A stretch of 6,265 nucleotides of DNA from Microcaldota archaeon (GCA_026396425.1 JAPLWU010000119.1:1-6265); one strand, 5' to 3'. Numbered from the stretch's first letter, positions 1 through 5,592 are shown. Numbers and translations: made by a program. The notes: generated by a model not told the origin, from the letters alone.

Positions 1-225
1 ACCTCGGACATGGGCGACGGGCTCGATAAGCGGGGAATTCGAGAACTTTTCGGCGCCGGGGATGAGGGAATGGTTAAATACCGCCTGGCCCATAATAATA
101 CTTCTTATTCTCTTGAGGGGGTTCGCGTCATTATGCAACCGCAAAAACACAGGATTACACTCCGTTTGGATATATGCGACACGAACGGGCACTTGGCGAT
201 TCCACTGGTTGAGCGGGTTGGGTAG
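1..225 (+). CDS. probable C-terminal part of an unrecognised protein, 5' end outside the window
   Basis: A reading frame is open from the first base to a TAG at 223-225, directly abutting the ATG at 226. About 36% of its codons start with G, and it reads as an ordinary soluble protein tail, with a beta-strand-like stretch near the end (GVRVIMQPQKHRITLRLDI). I recognise no family. If real, it would be co-transcribed with the next gene. Doubts: it uses CGA, CGT, ACT and TCT codons more than the surer genes do, the middle (about 70-180) is AT-richer and holds TATA-like strings, and frame 2 is also open to 259. The first ATG in the window is at 10, but the true start may lie upstream. The alternative is that this is a promoter region. 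Confidence 0.4.
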   Translation, partial: TSDMGDGLDKRGIRELFGAGDEGMVKYRLAHNNTSYSLEGVRVIMQPQKHRITLRLDICDTNGHLAIPLVERVG

Positions 226-867
226 ATGGCAACCTCGTCGATGGAGCCAGTCCGCATAAAGGGCACGAACGTTTTCGCTGTTGGCAGCAGGCGCGCCTCG
301 GAAACCCCGGTATCCGCCCACGGCGCGATTCTTCATGGCAGGCCCCTTCCGCTTCCTTTTTTCCTCAGGCTCGCAGAATCGCGGGGTTTGATGGGGCTTT
401 CGGGATACATGCCATCGCCGGCAGGCACCATCGTCGGCTTAAAGCTCCGGTACAGCGAGCCTCTTGGGAAAACCCTGGAGGCAGTGGACCCGAGAACCGA
501 GGTTAAGTGGATAATTGACGAGATACCGAGCGAGGCGGTCATCGGCGGCAAGACGATAAATCCGCAGACGGAAAAAGAAATCCCGCTCGTGGTTTCGATA
601 CATCATTTTGAAATCAGGGAAGGCCAGCTCGTTTTTGACGAAGAAGGAAAGCCAAAAAGGCAGTACAAGGTTGCAATCGCCGAGAAGAACAGGCGCGTGG
701 TTTCGGTCACGATAACGCCGAACGACCCCGGGGTTTTCAAAATACACCGCCTCAATGTGGGATGGGGAAAAGAGCATCCGGAATCAGGCCTAGCATATGC
801 AAGAAAGCGCGGATTTTTTCGAGGTGGCCTCCGTCGAAAGATTAATAAACCTCACCCCCGAATATAG
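226..867 (+). CDS. hypothetical protein, 213 residues, basic C-terminal tail
   Basis: I do not recognise the family. The product is soluble: no signal peptide or clear membrane segment. Residues 60-175 look like a beta-rich domain with strands around GTIVGLKLRY (67-76), IPLVVSIHHFEI (119-130), QYKVAIAE (146-153) and RRVVSVTI (156-163). The last 20 or so residues are strongly basic, which could mean nucleic-acid or ribosome contact, but that is inference. An in-frame TAG at 223-225 means the start cannot be earlier; ATG 226 is the longest choice and ATG 241 the alternative. No good Shine-Dalgarno precedes it. A TATATG string at 171-176 could be a promoter, or the gene may be read through from the frame ending at 225. 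It stops 15 bases before the next gene. Codon choice (AAG, GAG, ATA, GGC) matches the surer genes. Confidence 0.75.
   Translation: MATSSMEPVRIKGTNVFAVGSRRASETPVSAHGAILHGRPLPLPFFLRLAESRGLMGLSGYMPSPAGTIVGLKLRYSEPLGKTLEAVDPRTEVKWIIDEIPSEAVIGGKTINPQTEKEIPLVVSIHHFEIREGQLVFDEEGKPKRQYKVAIAEKNRRVVSVTITPNDPGVFKIHRLNVGWGKEHPESGLAYARKRGFFRGGLRRKINKPHPRI
839..849 (+). promoter_or_regulatory. possible TATA box for the 71-residue gene
   Basis: The AT-rich string AGATTAATAAA lies inside the 3' end of the 213-residue gene. Its centre is about 26 bases before 871-872, so a transcript starting there would give the next gene a leader of about 11 bases. It may instead be only coding sequence for the basic tail, with both genes read from one message. 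Confidence 0.3.
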
Positions 868-871
868 CTTC

Positions 872-878
872 GAGGTGA
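872..878 (+). promoter_or_regulatory. ribosome binding site, GAGGTGA
   Basis: GAGGTGA complements the usual archaeal 16S rRNA 3' end (anti-SD CACCUCC). It sits 4 bases before ATG 883, a little close but usable, and supports that start. It is the clearest Shine-Dalgarno site I see here; most other starts rely on short or absent leaders. Confidence 0.75.
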
Positions 879-882
879 AATT

Positions 883-1098
883 ATGGGCACCAGAATTGGA
901 AAGGAAAAAGTAGAAAGAGAAGCGGGATATCTCTATTATATCGGAAAGGACGGATATGTGTGGAGAACCCCGATGAAGAGGAACAAGAAGGGGTCGAAGA
1001 AGAGGGTAGGAAATGAGAAAATCTCCAAGGAAGGAGGCAACATGTACTACCTCGACAAGGCAGGCTATGTTTGCAAGGCTAAGATGAAGAATGCCTAG
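883..1098 (+). CDS. small basic two-repeat protein (GYxYYxxKxGYV type), 71 residues
   Basis: The protein is two copies of one 29-residue unit without gaps: residues 4-32 and 41-69, period 37, with 14 identical positions. Shared positions include R-x-G-x-E-K, then G-x-x-YY-x-x-K-x-GYV, and a closing MK. A Lys-rich linker (33-40, RNKKGSKK) joins them. Copy 1 has Trp where copy 2 has Cys after GYV. The aromatic, strand-like units and net positive charge would suit two small beta hairpins that bind RNA or DNA, but no function is known to me. Conservation between the copies, the Shine-Dalgarno at 872-878 and the T-rich terminator after the stop show that this short frame is a real gene. It starts 15 bases after the preceding stop and may be co-transcribed. 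Confidence 0.85.
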   Translation: MGTRIGKEKVEREAGYLYYIGKDGYVWRTPMKRNKKGSKKRVGNEKISKEGGNMYYLDKAGYVCKAKMKNA

Positions 1099-1106
1099 AA
1101 ACAGAC

Positions 1107-1139
1107 CTTTTTTTCTTTTTTATTATTTTATTTTTTATT
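1107..1139 (+). terminator. T-rich archaeal transcription terminator
   Basis: Just after the stop of the 71-residue gene lies a long run of oligo-T tracts broken by single A or C bases. Archaeal RNA polymerase terminates at such U-rich stretches without needing a hairpin, and no stem is seen. The tract overlaps the stop codon (1135-1137) of the convergent - strand gene, so the two genes meet tail to tail with almost no spacer. Confidence 0.75.
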
Positions 1140-1917
1140 CCCCCAGTGCGAACGGCGCGGAAACGAGCTCTATCTCATTGTCACCCTGAACCGCCCTGAG
1201 CAGGACCCTTTTCTCGGAGTCAACCCACAGCGTCTGGTTTTCCACCGAAGGCTCGGCCTCGCCCGAAGATGCGAAGAAAACAGACTTTGCCTCGATTTCG
1301 ACGCGGAACGCGCCCCTTCCCATCACGCGCTCAACTGACGCCACGCGGTATCTCACGGTCGTCCTCTCGCCCATGCCGATTGCGCCAAGAGTTATGTTCG
1401 TTTCGGCCCTCCAGCTCCAGCCCTCCCTGAGCGAGAGCATCCAGGGCTGCACGAAATCGAGGGTGGCGTTCACCTGCGCCCCGCCCGCCTGCAGCTGCCT
1501 GAGGAGGCCGGTCCCCGTATCCACGCACGAGGAGACGACGTAGCCGCTGGCGTCCGAAATCACGCGCGTGCACCCGCCCTCGGTTTCCATGATTGTGTGC
1601 GTGACGTTGGCGATGATCTGGCCATTGCTCAGATAACGGTAGGCATACACGCTGCCCTCGGATAGTTGAAGCTCCGCATTTGGGGAGAGTTCCTCCTGCC
1701 AGACGGCCATCTTGGGCTCTTCGACGGGCTGCGCCACGAAATAGGCTACGAACACGATGAAAAGCGCGATTGCGACTATGCCCGCCTTCATCCACGCGGA
1801 AAGCCCCTTTTTCTTTTCGGGCCTGCCTGCGGGCCCGGCTTTTGGCCCGGGTTGCGGAGCGCTTGCGCTTTGCCCTGTTTTTTTCCCCTTTACCTTTCCG
1901 TCAACGGCCTTCGGCAT
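1135..1917 (-). CDS. membrane-anchored extracytoplasmic protein, 260 residues, unknown family
   Basis: Not a family I recognise. The layout is a basic, Pro/Gly/Lys-rich cytoplasmic N-terminus (1-44), one membrane segment (about 45-62, AGIVAIALFIVFVAYFVA) and a beta-rich outer domain (65-260). Basic residues on the N-terminal side predict an N-in, C-out anchor. The outer part carries four N-X-T sequons (N104, N150, N174, N227) and two cysteines (C116, C131) that could form a disulfide. The domain has alternating strands with paired aromatic residues (e.g. VYAYRYL 90-96, SWRAETNITL 168-177, VRYRVASV 188-195). I chose ATG 1917 over the in-frame ATG 1929: a transcript placed from the TATA-like box near 1953 would start near 1927 and so exclude the longer form. 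Substrate-binding, envelope or adhesion roles are all possible; none can be assigned. Confidence 0.85.
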   Translation of the reverse strand: MPKAVDGKVKGKKTGQSASAPQPGPKAGPAGRPEKKKGLSAWMKAGIVAIALFIVFVAYFVAQPVEEPKMAVWQEELSPNAELQLSEGSVYAYRYLSNGQIIANVTHTIMETEGGCTRVISDASGYVVSSCVDTGTGLLRQLQAGGAQVNATLDFVQPWMLSLREGWSWRAETNITLGAIGMGERTTVRYRVASVERVMGRGAFRVEIEAKSVFFASSGEAEPSVENQTLWVDSEKRVLLRAVQGDNEIELVSAPFALGE

Positions 1918-1929
1918 GCAATCACGCAA

Positions 1930-1960
1930 TCTTTATAACCTGATAAGGTTTAAAATACTC
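1930..1960. promoter_or_regulatory. divergent promoter island with two TATA-like boxes
   Basis: The gap between the divergent starts at 1917 (-) and 1970 (+) holds TTTATAA at 1932-1938 and TTTAAAAT at 1949-1956. With the usual archaeal TATA-to-start distance of about 26 bases, the left box fits the right-hand gene (start near 1962, leader about 8) and the right box fits the left-hand gene (start near 1927, leader about 10). Each box used for its nearer gene would start RNA inside that gene. The boxes therefore appear crossed. Spacing is seen; use is inferred. Confidence 0.6.
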
Positions 1961-1969
1961 GGTGCGTGC

Positions 1970-2437
1970 ATGGGGGTCGGAGGATTGCTCAGGAGCCGGA
2001 TAAAAAAGGTAGGCACGGGCACGCGGCTTTCGGCTTTTGCCTCGCGCGTCATTTCCGCGGCCAGGGGCACAGGGTTCTCCGAAGTAGAGCTGAGGCACCT
2101 TTCCTATGTTCTTGGGAGCTTCGAAACGAGAGAGGAGATAATGGCCAGGGGGATGGCATCGACGCTGGAGCTCGCCAGCCTTTCCGCGAGGGATTCGGCC
2201 GCGGTGCGGGCGATAATCGGGCGGGCGCACGCGAGCATATCGGATGGGAACGAGCCCGCGAAGTCCGACATGGAGAAGCTCAAGGCAATACTCTCGAACT
2301 CCGGGAGGATATCGCCTGGCGCCAAGCGCAGGATGTGCAGGGAGCTGGAGAGGGACCTTAACGTGGTTGAAAAGCTTTGGACTTGCGTGGAGAATGTGGA
2401 CAGGAAACTTTCCGCGCGGCCATCGAAATCAAAATAA
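1970..2437 (+). CDS. hypothetical alpha-helical protein, 155 residues
   Basis: The frame is open further upstream, but ATG 1970 is the first start after the promoter island; earlier ATGs lie inside the antisense gene. The product is soluble and predicted almost wholly helical: FSEVELRHLSYVLGSF (36-51), EEIMARGMASTLELASLSAR (54-73), DSAAVRAIIGRAHASI (74-89), SDMEKLKAILSNS (97-109), then GAKRRMCRELERDLNVVEKL (115-134). The N-terminus is basic (RSRIKK) and the C-terminus is a short polar Ser/Lys tail. I see no catalytic motif and no family match; a small helical adaptor or DNA-associated protein is possible but unsupported. It is transcribed away from the membrane-anchored gene and faces dph5, with the repeat-filled spacer between them. 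Confidence 0.75.
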   Translation: MGVGGLLRSRIKKVGTGTRLSAFASRVISAARGTGFSEVELRHLSYVLGSFETREEIMARGMASTLELASLSARDSAAVRAIIGRAHASISDGNEPAKSDMEKLKAILSNSGRISPGAKRRMCRELERDLNVVEKLWTCVENVDRKLSARPSKSK

Positions 2438-2462
2438 ATCGAATAATTCAAACGATTCAGGC

Positions 2463-2474
2463 GAAAAAATAAAT
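2463..2474 (-). terminator. possible T-rich terminator for the dph5 transcript
   Basis: Read on the - strand this is GATTTATTTTTT, the longest T-rich stretch downstream of dph5. Shorter T5 tracts lie at 2572-2576 and 2696-2700, one per repeat border, so the dph5 message would meet up to three U-tracts in a row. Which one is used cannot be told from sequence. Confidence 0.4.
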
Positions 2475-2477
2475 CAA

Positions 2478-2564
2478 AATGAATCCAGAGTTCGAGCGAA
2501 ACTCGGCGAGAAGTTTCGAATCGTGGATTCGAAGCGGCGGGAAACCTCGAAGTTTGGATTCATT
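2478..2564. repeat. inverted-repeat structure in repeat unit 1
   Basis: AATGAATCCA (2478-2487) is matched perfectly by TGGATTCATT (2555-2564), and pairing continues through a G-U and an A-T. After one mismatch, TTCGAG (2491-2496) pairs with CTCGAA (2546-2551). Inside, CGAAACT (2497-2503) pairs with AGTTTCG (2512-2518), and an alternative hairpin TTCGAATC / GATTCGAA (2515-2522, 2526-2533) has a 3-base loop. The inner hairpins overlap, so only one could form at a time. The whole could be a folded RNA of about 87 bases or a DNA cruciform. Pairing is seen; transcription is not known. Confidence 0.6.
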
Positions 2565-2592
2565 GCGCCGTAAAAATCAAAATGACTCCAGA

Positions 2593-2691
2593 GCGCGAGC
2601 GAAACGAGAAGCCTCGAATTGCGGATTCGAAGCGGCGGGAAACGTCGAGGAGCAAATCACGTAGCCCGTGGTCATTGTGGATTGTTCGCGC
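2593..2691. repeat. inverted-repeat structure in repeat unit 2
   Basis: GCGCGAGCGA (2593-2602) can pair with TTGTTCGCGC (2682-2691) with two G-U pairs. Inside, TCGAAT (2614-2619) and ATTCGA (2625-2630) form a hairpin with a 5-base loop, and CCTCGA (2612-2617) alternatively pairs with TCGAGG (2645-2650). The central hairpin matches the position of the 8-base hairpin in unit 1, though the bases differ. The outer stem uses other bases than in unit 1. Confidence 0.5.
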
Positions 2692-2700
2692 CCGTAAAAA

Positions 2701-3447
2701 TCACAGTGATTCGAGCGCCTCTTTTTCCATGAAGTGGAGCTTTCCCGGCATCACTATTACGAACGGGGGCTTTCCCAAATCGCTCTTTTCGAGCTGGCCG
2801 ATTTTGCCGAAACTTATTTTCATTTCTTCGCTGCCGAGCCTGCTTAGAACGACTGCGAAATCATTCGCTCTGGCGATTTTCCCGCGCCTCTTTTTCTCGA
2901 TTTCCTGCAGAATCGAGAGTGCCTCGCGCGCCTCCATCATCCTCTCGCCTATGTCGAGGAATAGGAGCGTGTGGAGGCCAGACTTTTTGTTCTGCAGGAT
3001 TGAGTCGTAAGTGCTCTCGGGCCTGTATTTCTCGCTCCAGAACGAGACGGTGGCGGACTTGCCGAACTTGTAGGCCTGGAGGCCCGACTCGCCCATGGCC
3101 GCGCTCATTATCGAAGAGGAATGGATGACGCGGGTTTCGATGCCGGCTTTTTTTGCCGAGAGGAGAAGCGATATGTGCGTGGTTGCTATGAGGGGGTCGC
3201 CGCCGGTAACAAGCGCGACTTTTTTCGCTTTCGCCTCATCCAATATTTTTTTCTCGCCTTCAACGTCTTCCCTCGGAAGCAAAATTATTTTTTTCCCGAT
3301 GATTTTTTCTAGGCGCCCGAGCGCCCCCTCGCCGGCTTTGTCCGTATAATTCTCGGCGAAAATGATTTCGGAGGATTTGAGCTCCTCGATTCCGCGCAGG
3401 GAGATGTCTTTTTCATCCCAAATGCCGAGGCCGATTAAAACCAACAT
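2701..3447 (-). CDS. dph5: diphthine synthase (Dph5), elongation factor 2 diphthamide pathway
   Basis: Dph5 is the SAM-dependent methyltransferase that repeatedly methylates the 3-amino-3-carboxypropyl histidine of translation elongation factor 2, giving diphthine; it acts in the cytoplasm. At 248 residues it has normal archaeal length. Family marks run in order: LIGLGIWDEKDISLRGIEEL at 4-23 (N-terminal GLG), FAENYT (30-35), GGDPLIATTH (82-91, the SAM-pocket loop), HSSSI (109-113), GLQAYKFGK (122-130), LFLDIGERM (162-170) and a closing PPFVIVMPGKLHFMEKEAL. The fold is the tetrapyrrole-methylase type. The start at 3447 lies 3 bases after the DUF63 stop, with GGTG 8 bases upstream as a partial Shine-Dalgarno. 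The TGA stop lies in a border copy of the adjacent tandem repeat. Other diphthamide genes are not in the window. Confidence 0.95.
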   Translation of the reverse strand: MLVLIGLGIWDEKDISLRGIEELKSSEIIFAENYTDKAGEGALGRLEKIIGKKIILLPREDVEGEKKILDEAKAKKVALVTGGDPLIATTHISLLLSAKKAGIETRVIHSSSIMSAAMGESGLQAYKFGKSATVSFWSEKYRPESTYDSILQNKKSGLHTLLFLDIGERMMEAREALSILQEIEKKRRGKIARANDFAVVLSRLGSEEMKISFGKIGQLEKSDLGKPPFVIVMPGKLHFMEKEALESL

Positions 3448-3450
3448 AAC

Positions 3451-4341
3451 TTAAGCACCGACCACAAGGGTCAGCAAATCCCGCACCCCGGGCGCGAGCC
3501 CGAATATGAGGAGCAGGAGCAGCACATAGTTCTTCATTTCCGCATTCTTCTCTTCGCTGACAACCGAAACCGCCCATGCCGAAATTCCGACTTTTATGAG
3601 GTAGAATAGGAACATCCCGCCGATTGCGCCGAAAATCACCGAGCCTGCATCGCCTATGGCGCGGGAGAGCACGTGCTGCTCGAAGTAGCACCTCTGGCCC
3701 TGGTAGCACGCCGGCTCTAACTTGTTCCAGATGTCTATCACGACGTATGTTGCCGCGCCGTCAAGGGCGTGGGCGAAAATCGGGAGCGACGGAATAAGCG
3801 AAACGTTCTTTCGCAAAACGAAATACGCAATAGCCCACCCAAGGAACGCAAGCGTCAGCACGAGCAGCCCATAGGCCCAGTATTTCATCATTGGCGCGAG
3901 TATCAGAATCTGCGTGAGCCAGACCGCGAAACCGAACTGGGCCATCCTCGCCATTCCCCATTTCCGGTTGAAAATTAGGACGCAGGCGAGCGTGAAGAGC
4001 CCTATTACGACGTAAATGCCGGGCGTTACCGTGAGATAGCCGTAATCGTAAACGTGCGAATCCACTATCCGGCCGACGAGGCCGAACAGGGCATTTCTGC
4101 TCGCCTCTGCGGCTCCCCGGTCAACCGCATCGGTAATCGAGCGGATTGTCGAGCCGAGCAGGATGAACGGGACGATTGCGAGGATGAAATTCGAGTCGAT
4201 TTTTACTTTTTCTTTTTTCAGTATGCTGAGGATTGCGTAAGCCGAAACGAGGGCTATCGCCGCGTAGGCGAGCGTGTTCACCGAGTTGTAGCCGGTCCTC
4301 TCCCATATCGGATTTACGAAGAACTCCTGGAAAAAGTCCAT
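3451..4341 (-). CDS. DUF63 family multi-pass membrane protein
   Basis: This matches the archaeal DUF63 family, integral membrane proteins of unknown function. The start MDFFQEFFVNPIWERTGYNS followed by VNTLAY is typical, as are GSTIRSITDA (63-72) and GLAPGVRDLL (281-290). At 296 residues the length is normal. I count about seven or eight membrane segments: near 21-41, 51-66, 105-124, 132-150, 153-175, 186-204, 232-250 and 271-295. Possibly functional polar residues within or near membrane segments are H191 and D194 (HALDGAATY) and E221/H223 (FEQHVLSR); C212 and C218 flank a short loop. It is the first gene of a two-gene unit with dph5. A TATA box at 4365-4371 would start RNA at about 4341, exactly the ATG, so translation is probably leaderless. 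A link to EF2 modification is not implied by family knowledge. Confidence 0.93.
   Translation of the reverse strand: MDFFQEFFVNPIWERTGYNSVNTLAYAAIALVSAYAILSILKKEKVKIDSNFILAIVPFILLGSTIRSITDAVDRGAAEASRNALFGLVGRIVDSHVYDYGYLTVTPGIYVVIGLFTLACVLIFNRKWGMARMAQFGFAVWLTQILILAPMMKYWAYGLLVLTLAFLGWAIAYFVLRKNVSLIPSLPIFAHALDGAATYVVIDIWNKLEPACYQGQRCYFEQHVLSRAIGDAGSVIFGAIGGMFLFYLIKVGISAWAVSVVSEEKNAEMKNYVLLLLLIFGLAPGVRDLLTLVVGA
3456..3459 (-). promoter_or_regulatory. partial Shine-Dalgarno GGTG for dph5
   Basis: GGTG on the - strand ends 8 bases before the dph5 ATG and lies within the last codons of the DUF63 gene. It supports translation of dph5 as the second gene of one message. Confidence 0.45.
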
Positions 4342-4348
4342 GGCTCAG

Positions 4349-4371
4349 TTTATTATTTAAAACGTTATAAA
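4349..4371. promoter_or_regulatory. divergent promoter between the DUF63-dph5 unit and nre
   Basis: On the - strand TTTATAAC (4371-4364) is centred about 26 bases from ATG 4341, the expected distance for a leaderless DUF63 transcript. On the + strand TTTATTAT (4349-4356) and ATTTAAAA (4355-4362) would start RNA near 4379 or 4385. As at 1930-1960, each gene's box lies on the far side of the island, so the two promoters overlap. Transcription-factor sites are not recognisable. Confidence 0.65.
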
Positions 4372-4379
4372 TGGAGATT

Positions 4380-5576
4380 ATGAAGGCCGACTCGTCCATG
4401 TGCGTCGTCTGCAAGGGCAGCAGGCGCCTTTGCGGGCTCGCGAGGTGCCCCATTCTGGAGAAGATGAGCGCGCAGGCGCAGGTCGGGGCGAAGCTTTCGG
4501 AGAACATTTTCGGCCCTTCCCCGCCAAACGTTTTCGTGGGCTGGGGCGGATATCCTGACGTCTGGTGGGGCCCCATGGTTTCCGTCGAGGACGTTCCCAA
4601 TGCGGACAACCCGGCCAAGTGGTACGGGCTTCCGCTCTCGAACATCGTCTCGTTCCGCTCGAACATCATACGCTCGAGGACGAGGCAGGGCGTGCGCGAG
4701 AGGACGAGGCTGCTCGAGAAGGCGCAGGATGCCATACTTTCCGTGAGCCCCGTAGACATGGAGGTGTCTTTCAAGGACAAGCCGAAAATGGGAGTCACGT
4801 TCTCGCCGGTCACCCAGCCGATGGGCCCGGTGGGCACGCTCAAAGACTTCCGCGTGTGCAGCAATCCCGTAATCCCGAGGAGGGTGGATGAGCTCGCGGA
4901 GGAGAAGTTCAAGGCAACGGAAGCAATCGGCATTCTCAACGACTCTGGCTTCGACGTTTATTATTCCGTGAAACTGCTTTCGGCCGGGATTCTCGGAAAG
5001 AGCAGGCGCATGGTGCCGACGCGCTGGAGCATAACCGCAATCGACGACATTGTCGCCAAGAAATTGATGGACGAGTTGAGGGAGCTTTCCCATCTACAGT
5101 CGTACGAGGTCTATTCCTCCCAATACCTCGAGAACCATTACGAAATACTGCTCATGCCGGGCGCATGGGAGTTCGAGAACTTCGAGGCGTGGTCGCCAAA
5201 AACAATCTGGACCGAGGGCGCGAAACGGGCGGTGGTTAGCGGGGAGTACGAGCCAAACTACGGAAGGAAAACCTACGCCGTATCGCAGGGAGGAGGTTAC
5301 TATGCCTCGCGCATCGCGGTCGCGGAGCACCTCAAATCGCTGGGAAGGCAGGCGCGGGCGGTTGTTTTCAGGGAGATTTACGAGGGTTATATGGTGCCCG
5401 TGGGTGTCTGGCAGGTGCGCGAAAACGTCAGAAATGCGTTCAAAAACGGGGCGAAACGCTTCTCCACGCTCGAGGAAGCCCTGGTTCACGTCGGCTCGCG
5501 GCTCCGCACGCCGATGCGCGAGTACATGTCGAAAAGCAGGATTATCGGCCAGAGCAGGCTCGCGGAATTCGCCTGA
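4380..5576 (+). CDS. nre: Nre family DNA repair protein (DUF650/DUF651)
   Basis: Nre proteins are archaeal DNA-damage repair factors, with an N-terminal DUF650 and C-terminal DUF651 region, known in Haloferax to work with the sliding clamp PCNA. Here (398 residues) a zinc-binding-like CX2CX6CX4C motif lies at residues 8-23. It is followed by the family signature GPSPPNVFVGWGGYPDVWWG (45-64) and the long conserved body, including ARVVFREIYEGY-type sequence near 335-347. The last eight residues, QSRLAEFA, resemble a PCNA-interacting PIP box (QxxLxxF) but lack the second aromatic residue. The start is uncertain: the frame also has ATGs at 4371 and 4398. ATG 4371 overlaps the opposing TATA box and lies upstream of any likely RNA start, so I prefer 4380, which could be leaderless; 4398, just before the first Cys, is also possible. 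The gene is monocistronic by spacing. Confidence 0.93.
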   Translation: MKADSSMCVVCKGSRRLCGLARCPILEKMSAQAQVGAKLSENIFGPSPPNVFVGWGGYPDVWWGPMVSVEDVPNADNPAKWYGLPLSNIVSFRSNIIRSRTRQGVRERTRLLEKAQDAILSVSPVDMEVSFKDKPKMGVTFSPVTQPMGPVGTLKDFRVCSNPVIPRRVDELAEEKFKATEAIGILNDSGFDVYYSVKLLSAGILGKSRRMVPTRWSITAIDDIVAKKLMDELRELSHLQSYEVYSSQYLENHYEILLMPGAWEFENFEAWSPKTIWTEGAKRAVVSGEYEPNYGRKTYAVSQGGGYYASRIAVAEHLKSLGRQARAVVFREIYEGYMVPVGVWQVRENVRNAFKNGAKRFSTLEEALVHVGSRLRTPMREYMSKSRIIGQSRLAEFA

Positions 5577-5592
5577 AAAAATGGTTGATATG

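Larger units (their letters stand above)
2438..2716. repeat. convergent intergenic region with two long imperfect tandem repeats plus border copies
   Basis: Two related units lie head to tail: 2471-2573 (103 bases) and 2574-2697 (124 bases). Both carry AAATCAAAATGA, then CCAGAG, GAGCGAAAC, GGATTCGAAGCGGCGGGAAAC (with one base of flank), TGGATT and GCGCC(C)GTAAAAATCA in that order. Unit 2 has about 25 extra bases (around 2650-2676) before its TGGATT. The border motif occurs three times: before unit 1 (weaker), between the units, and at the end of unit 2, where it runs into the dph5 3' end. Open frames across the region have biased Arg/Ser/Lys composition and no family resemblance, so I do not call a gene. 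It contains several inverted repeats, listed separately. Confidence 0.8.

Noticed and set aside
1..93. - strand gene start at 11 or 93 going off the left edge
   Set aside because: A TATA-like GGTATTTAACC (83-73) exists on the - strand, but it would leave a leader of about 40 bases without a ribosome site, and only a few codons would be visible.
62..259. Frame with a hydrophobic stretch (PIIILLILL), possible membrane protein tail
   Set aside because: The rest is Trp/Arg-rich and unlike a protein, it overlaps the start of the 226 gene, and frame 1 has better codon-position composition.
1757..1969. Longer N-terminus for the 1970 gene
   Set aside because: The extension is antisense to the membrane-anchored gene, crosses the promoter island, and encodes Pro/Phe/Gly-rich shadow sequence.
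2511..2535. tRNA T-loop-like string TTCGAATC
   Set aside because: It resembles a T-loop, but no acceptor, D or anticodon arm can be placed around it on either strand; it is half of a perfect inverted repeat.
2479..3010. Small + strand proteins across the repeat region (starts at 2479 and 2582)
   Set aside because: Composition is biased toward Arg, Ser and Lys as a result of the DNA repeat, and one frame runs antisense through dph5. No promoter or ribosome site was seen.
4121..5093. Long - strand frames opposite nre
   Set aside because: They are antisense to a gene with clear family motifs and have shadow-like Ser/Arg/His composition.
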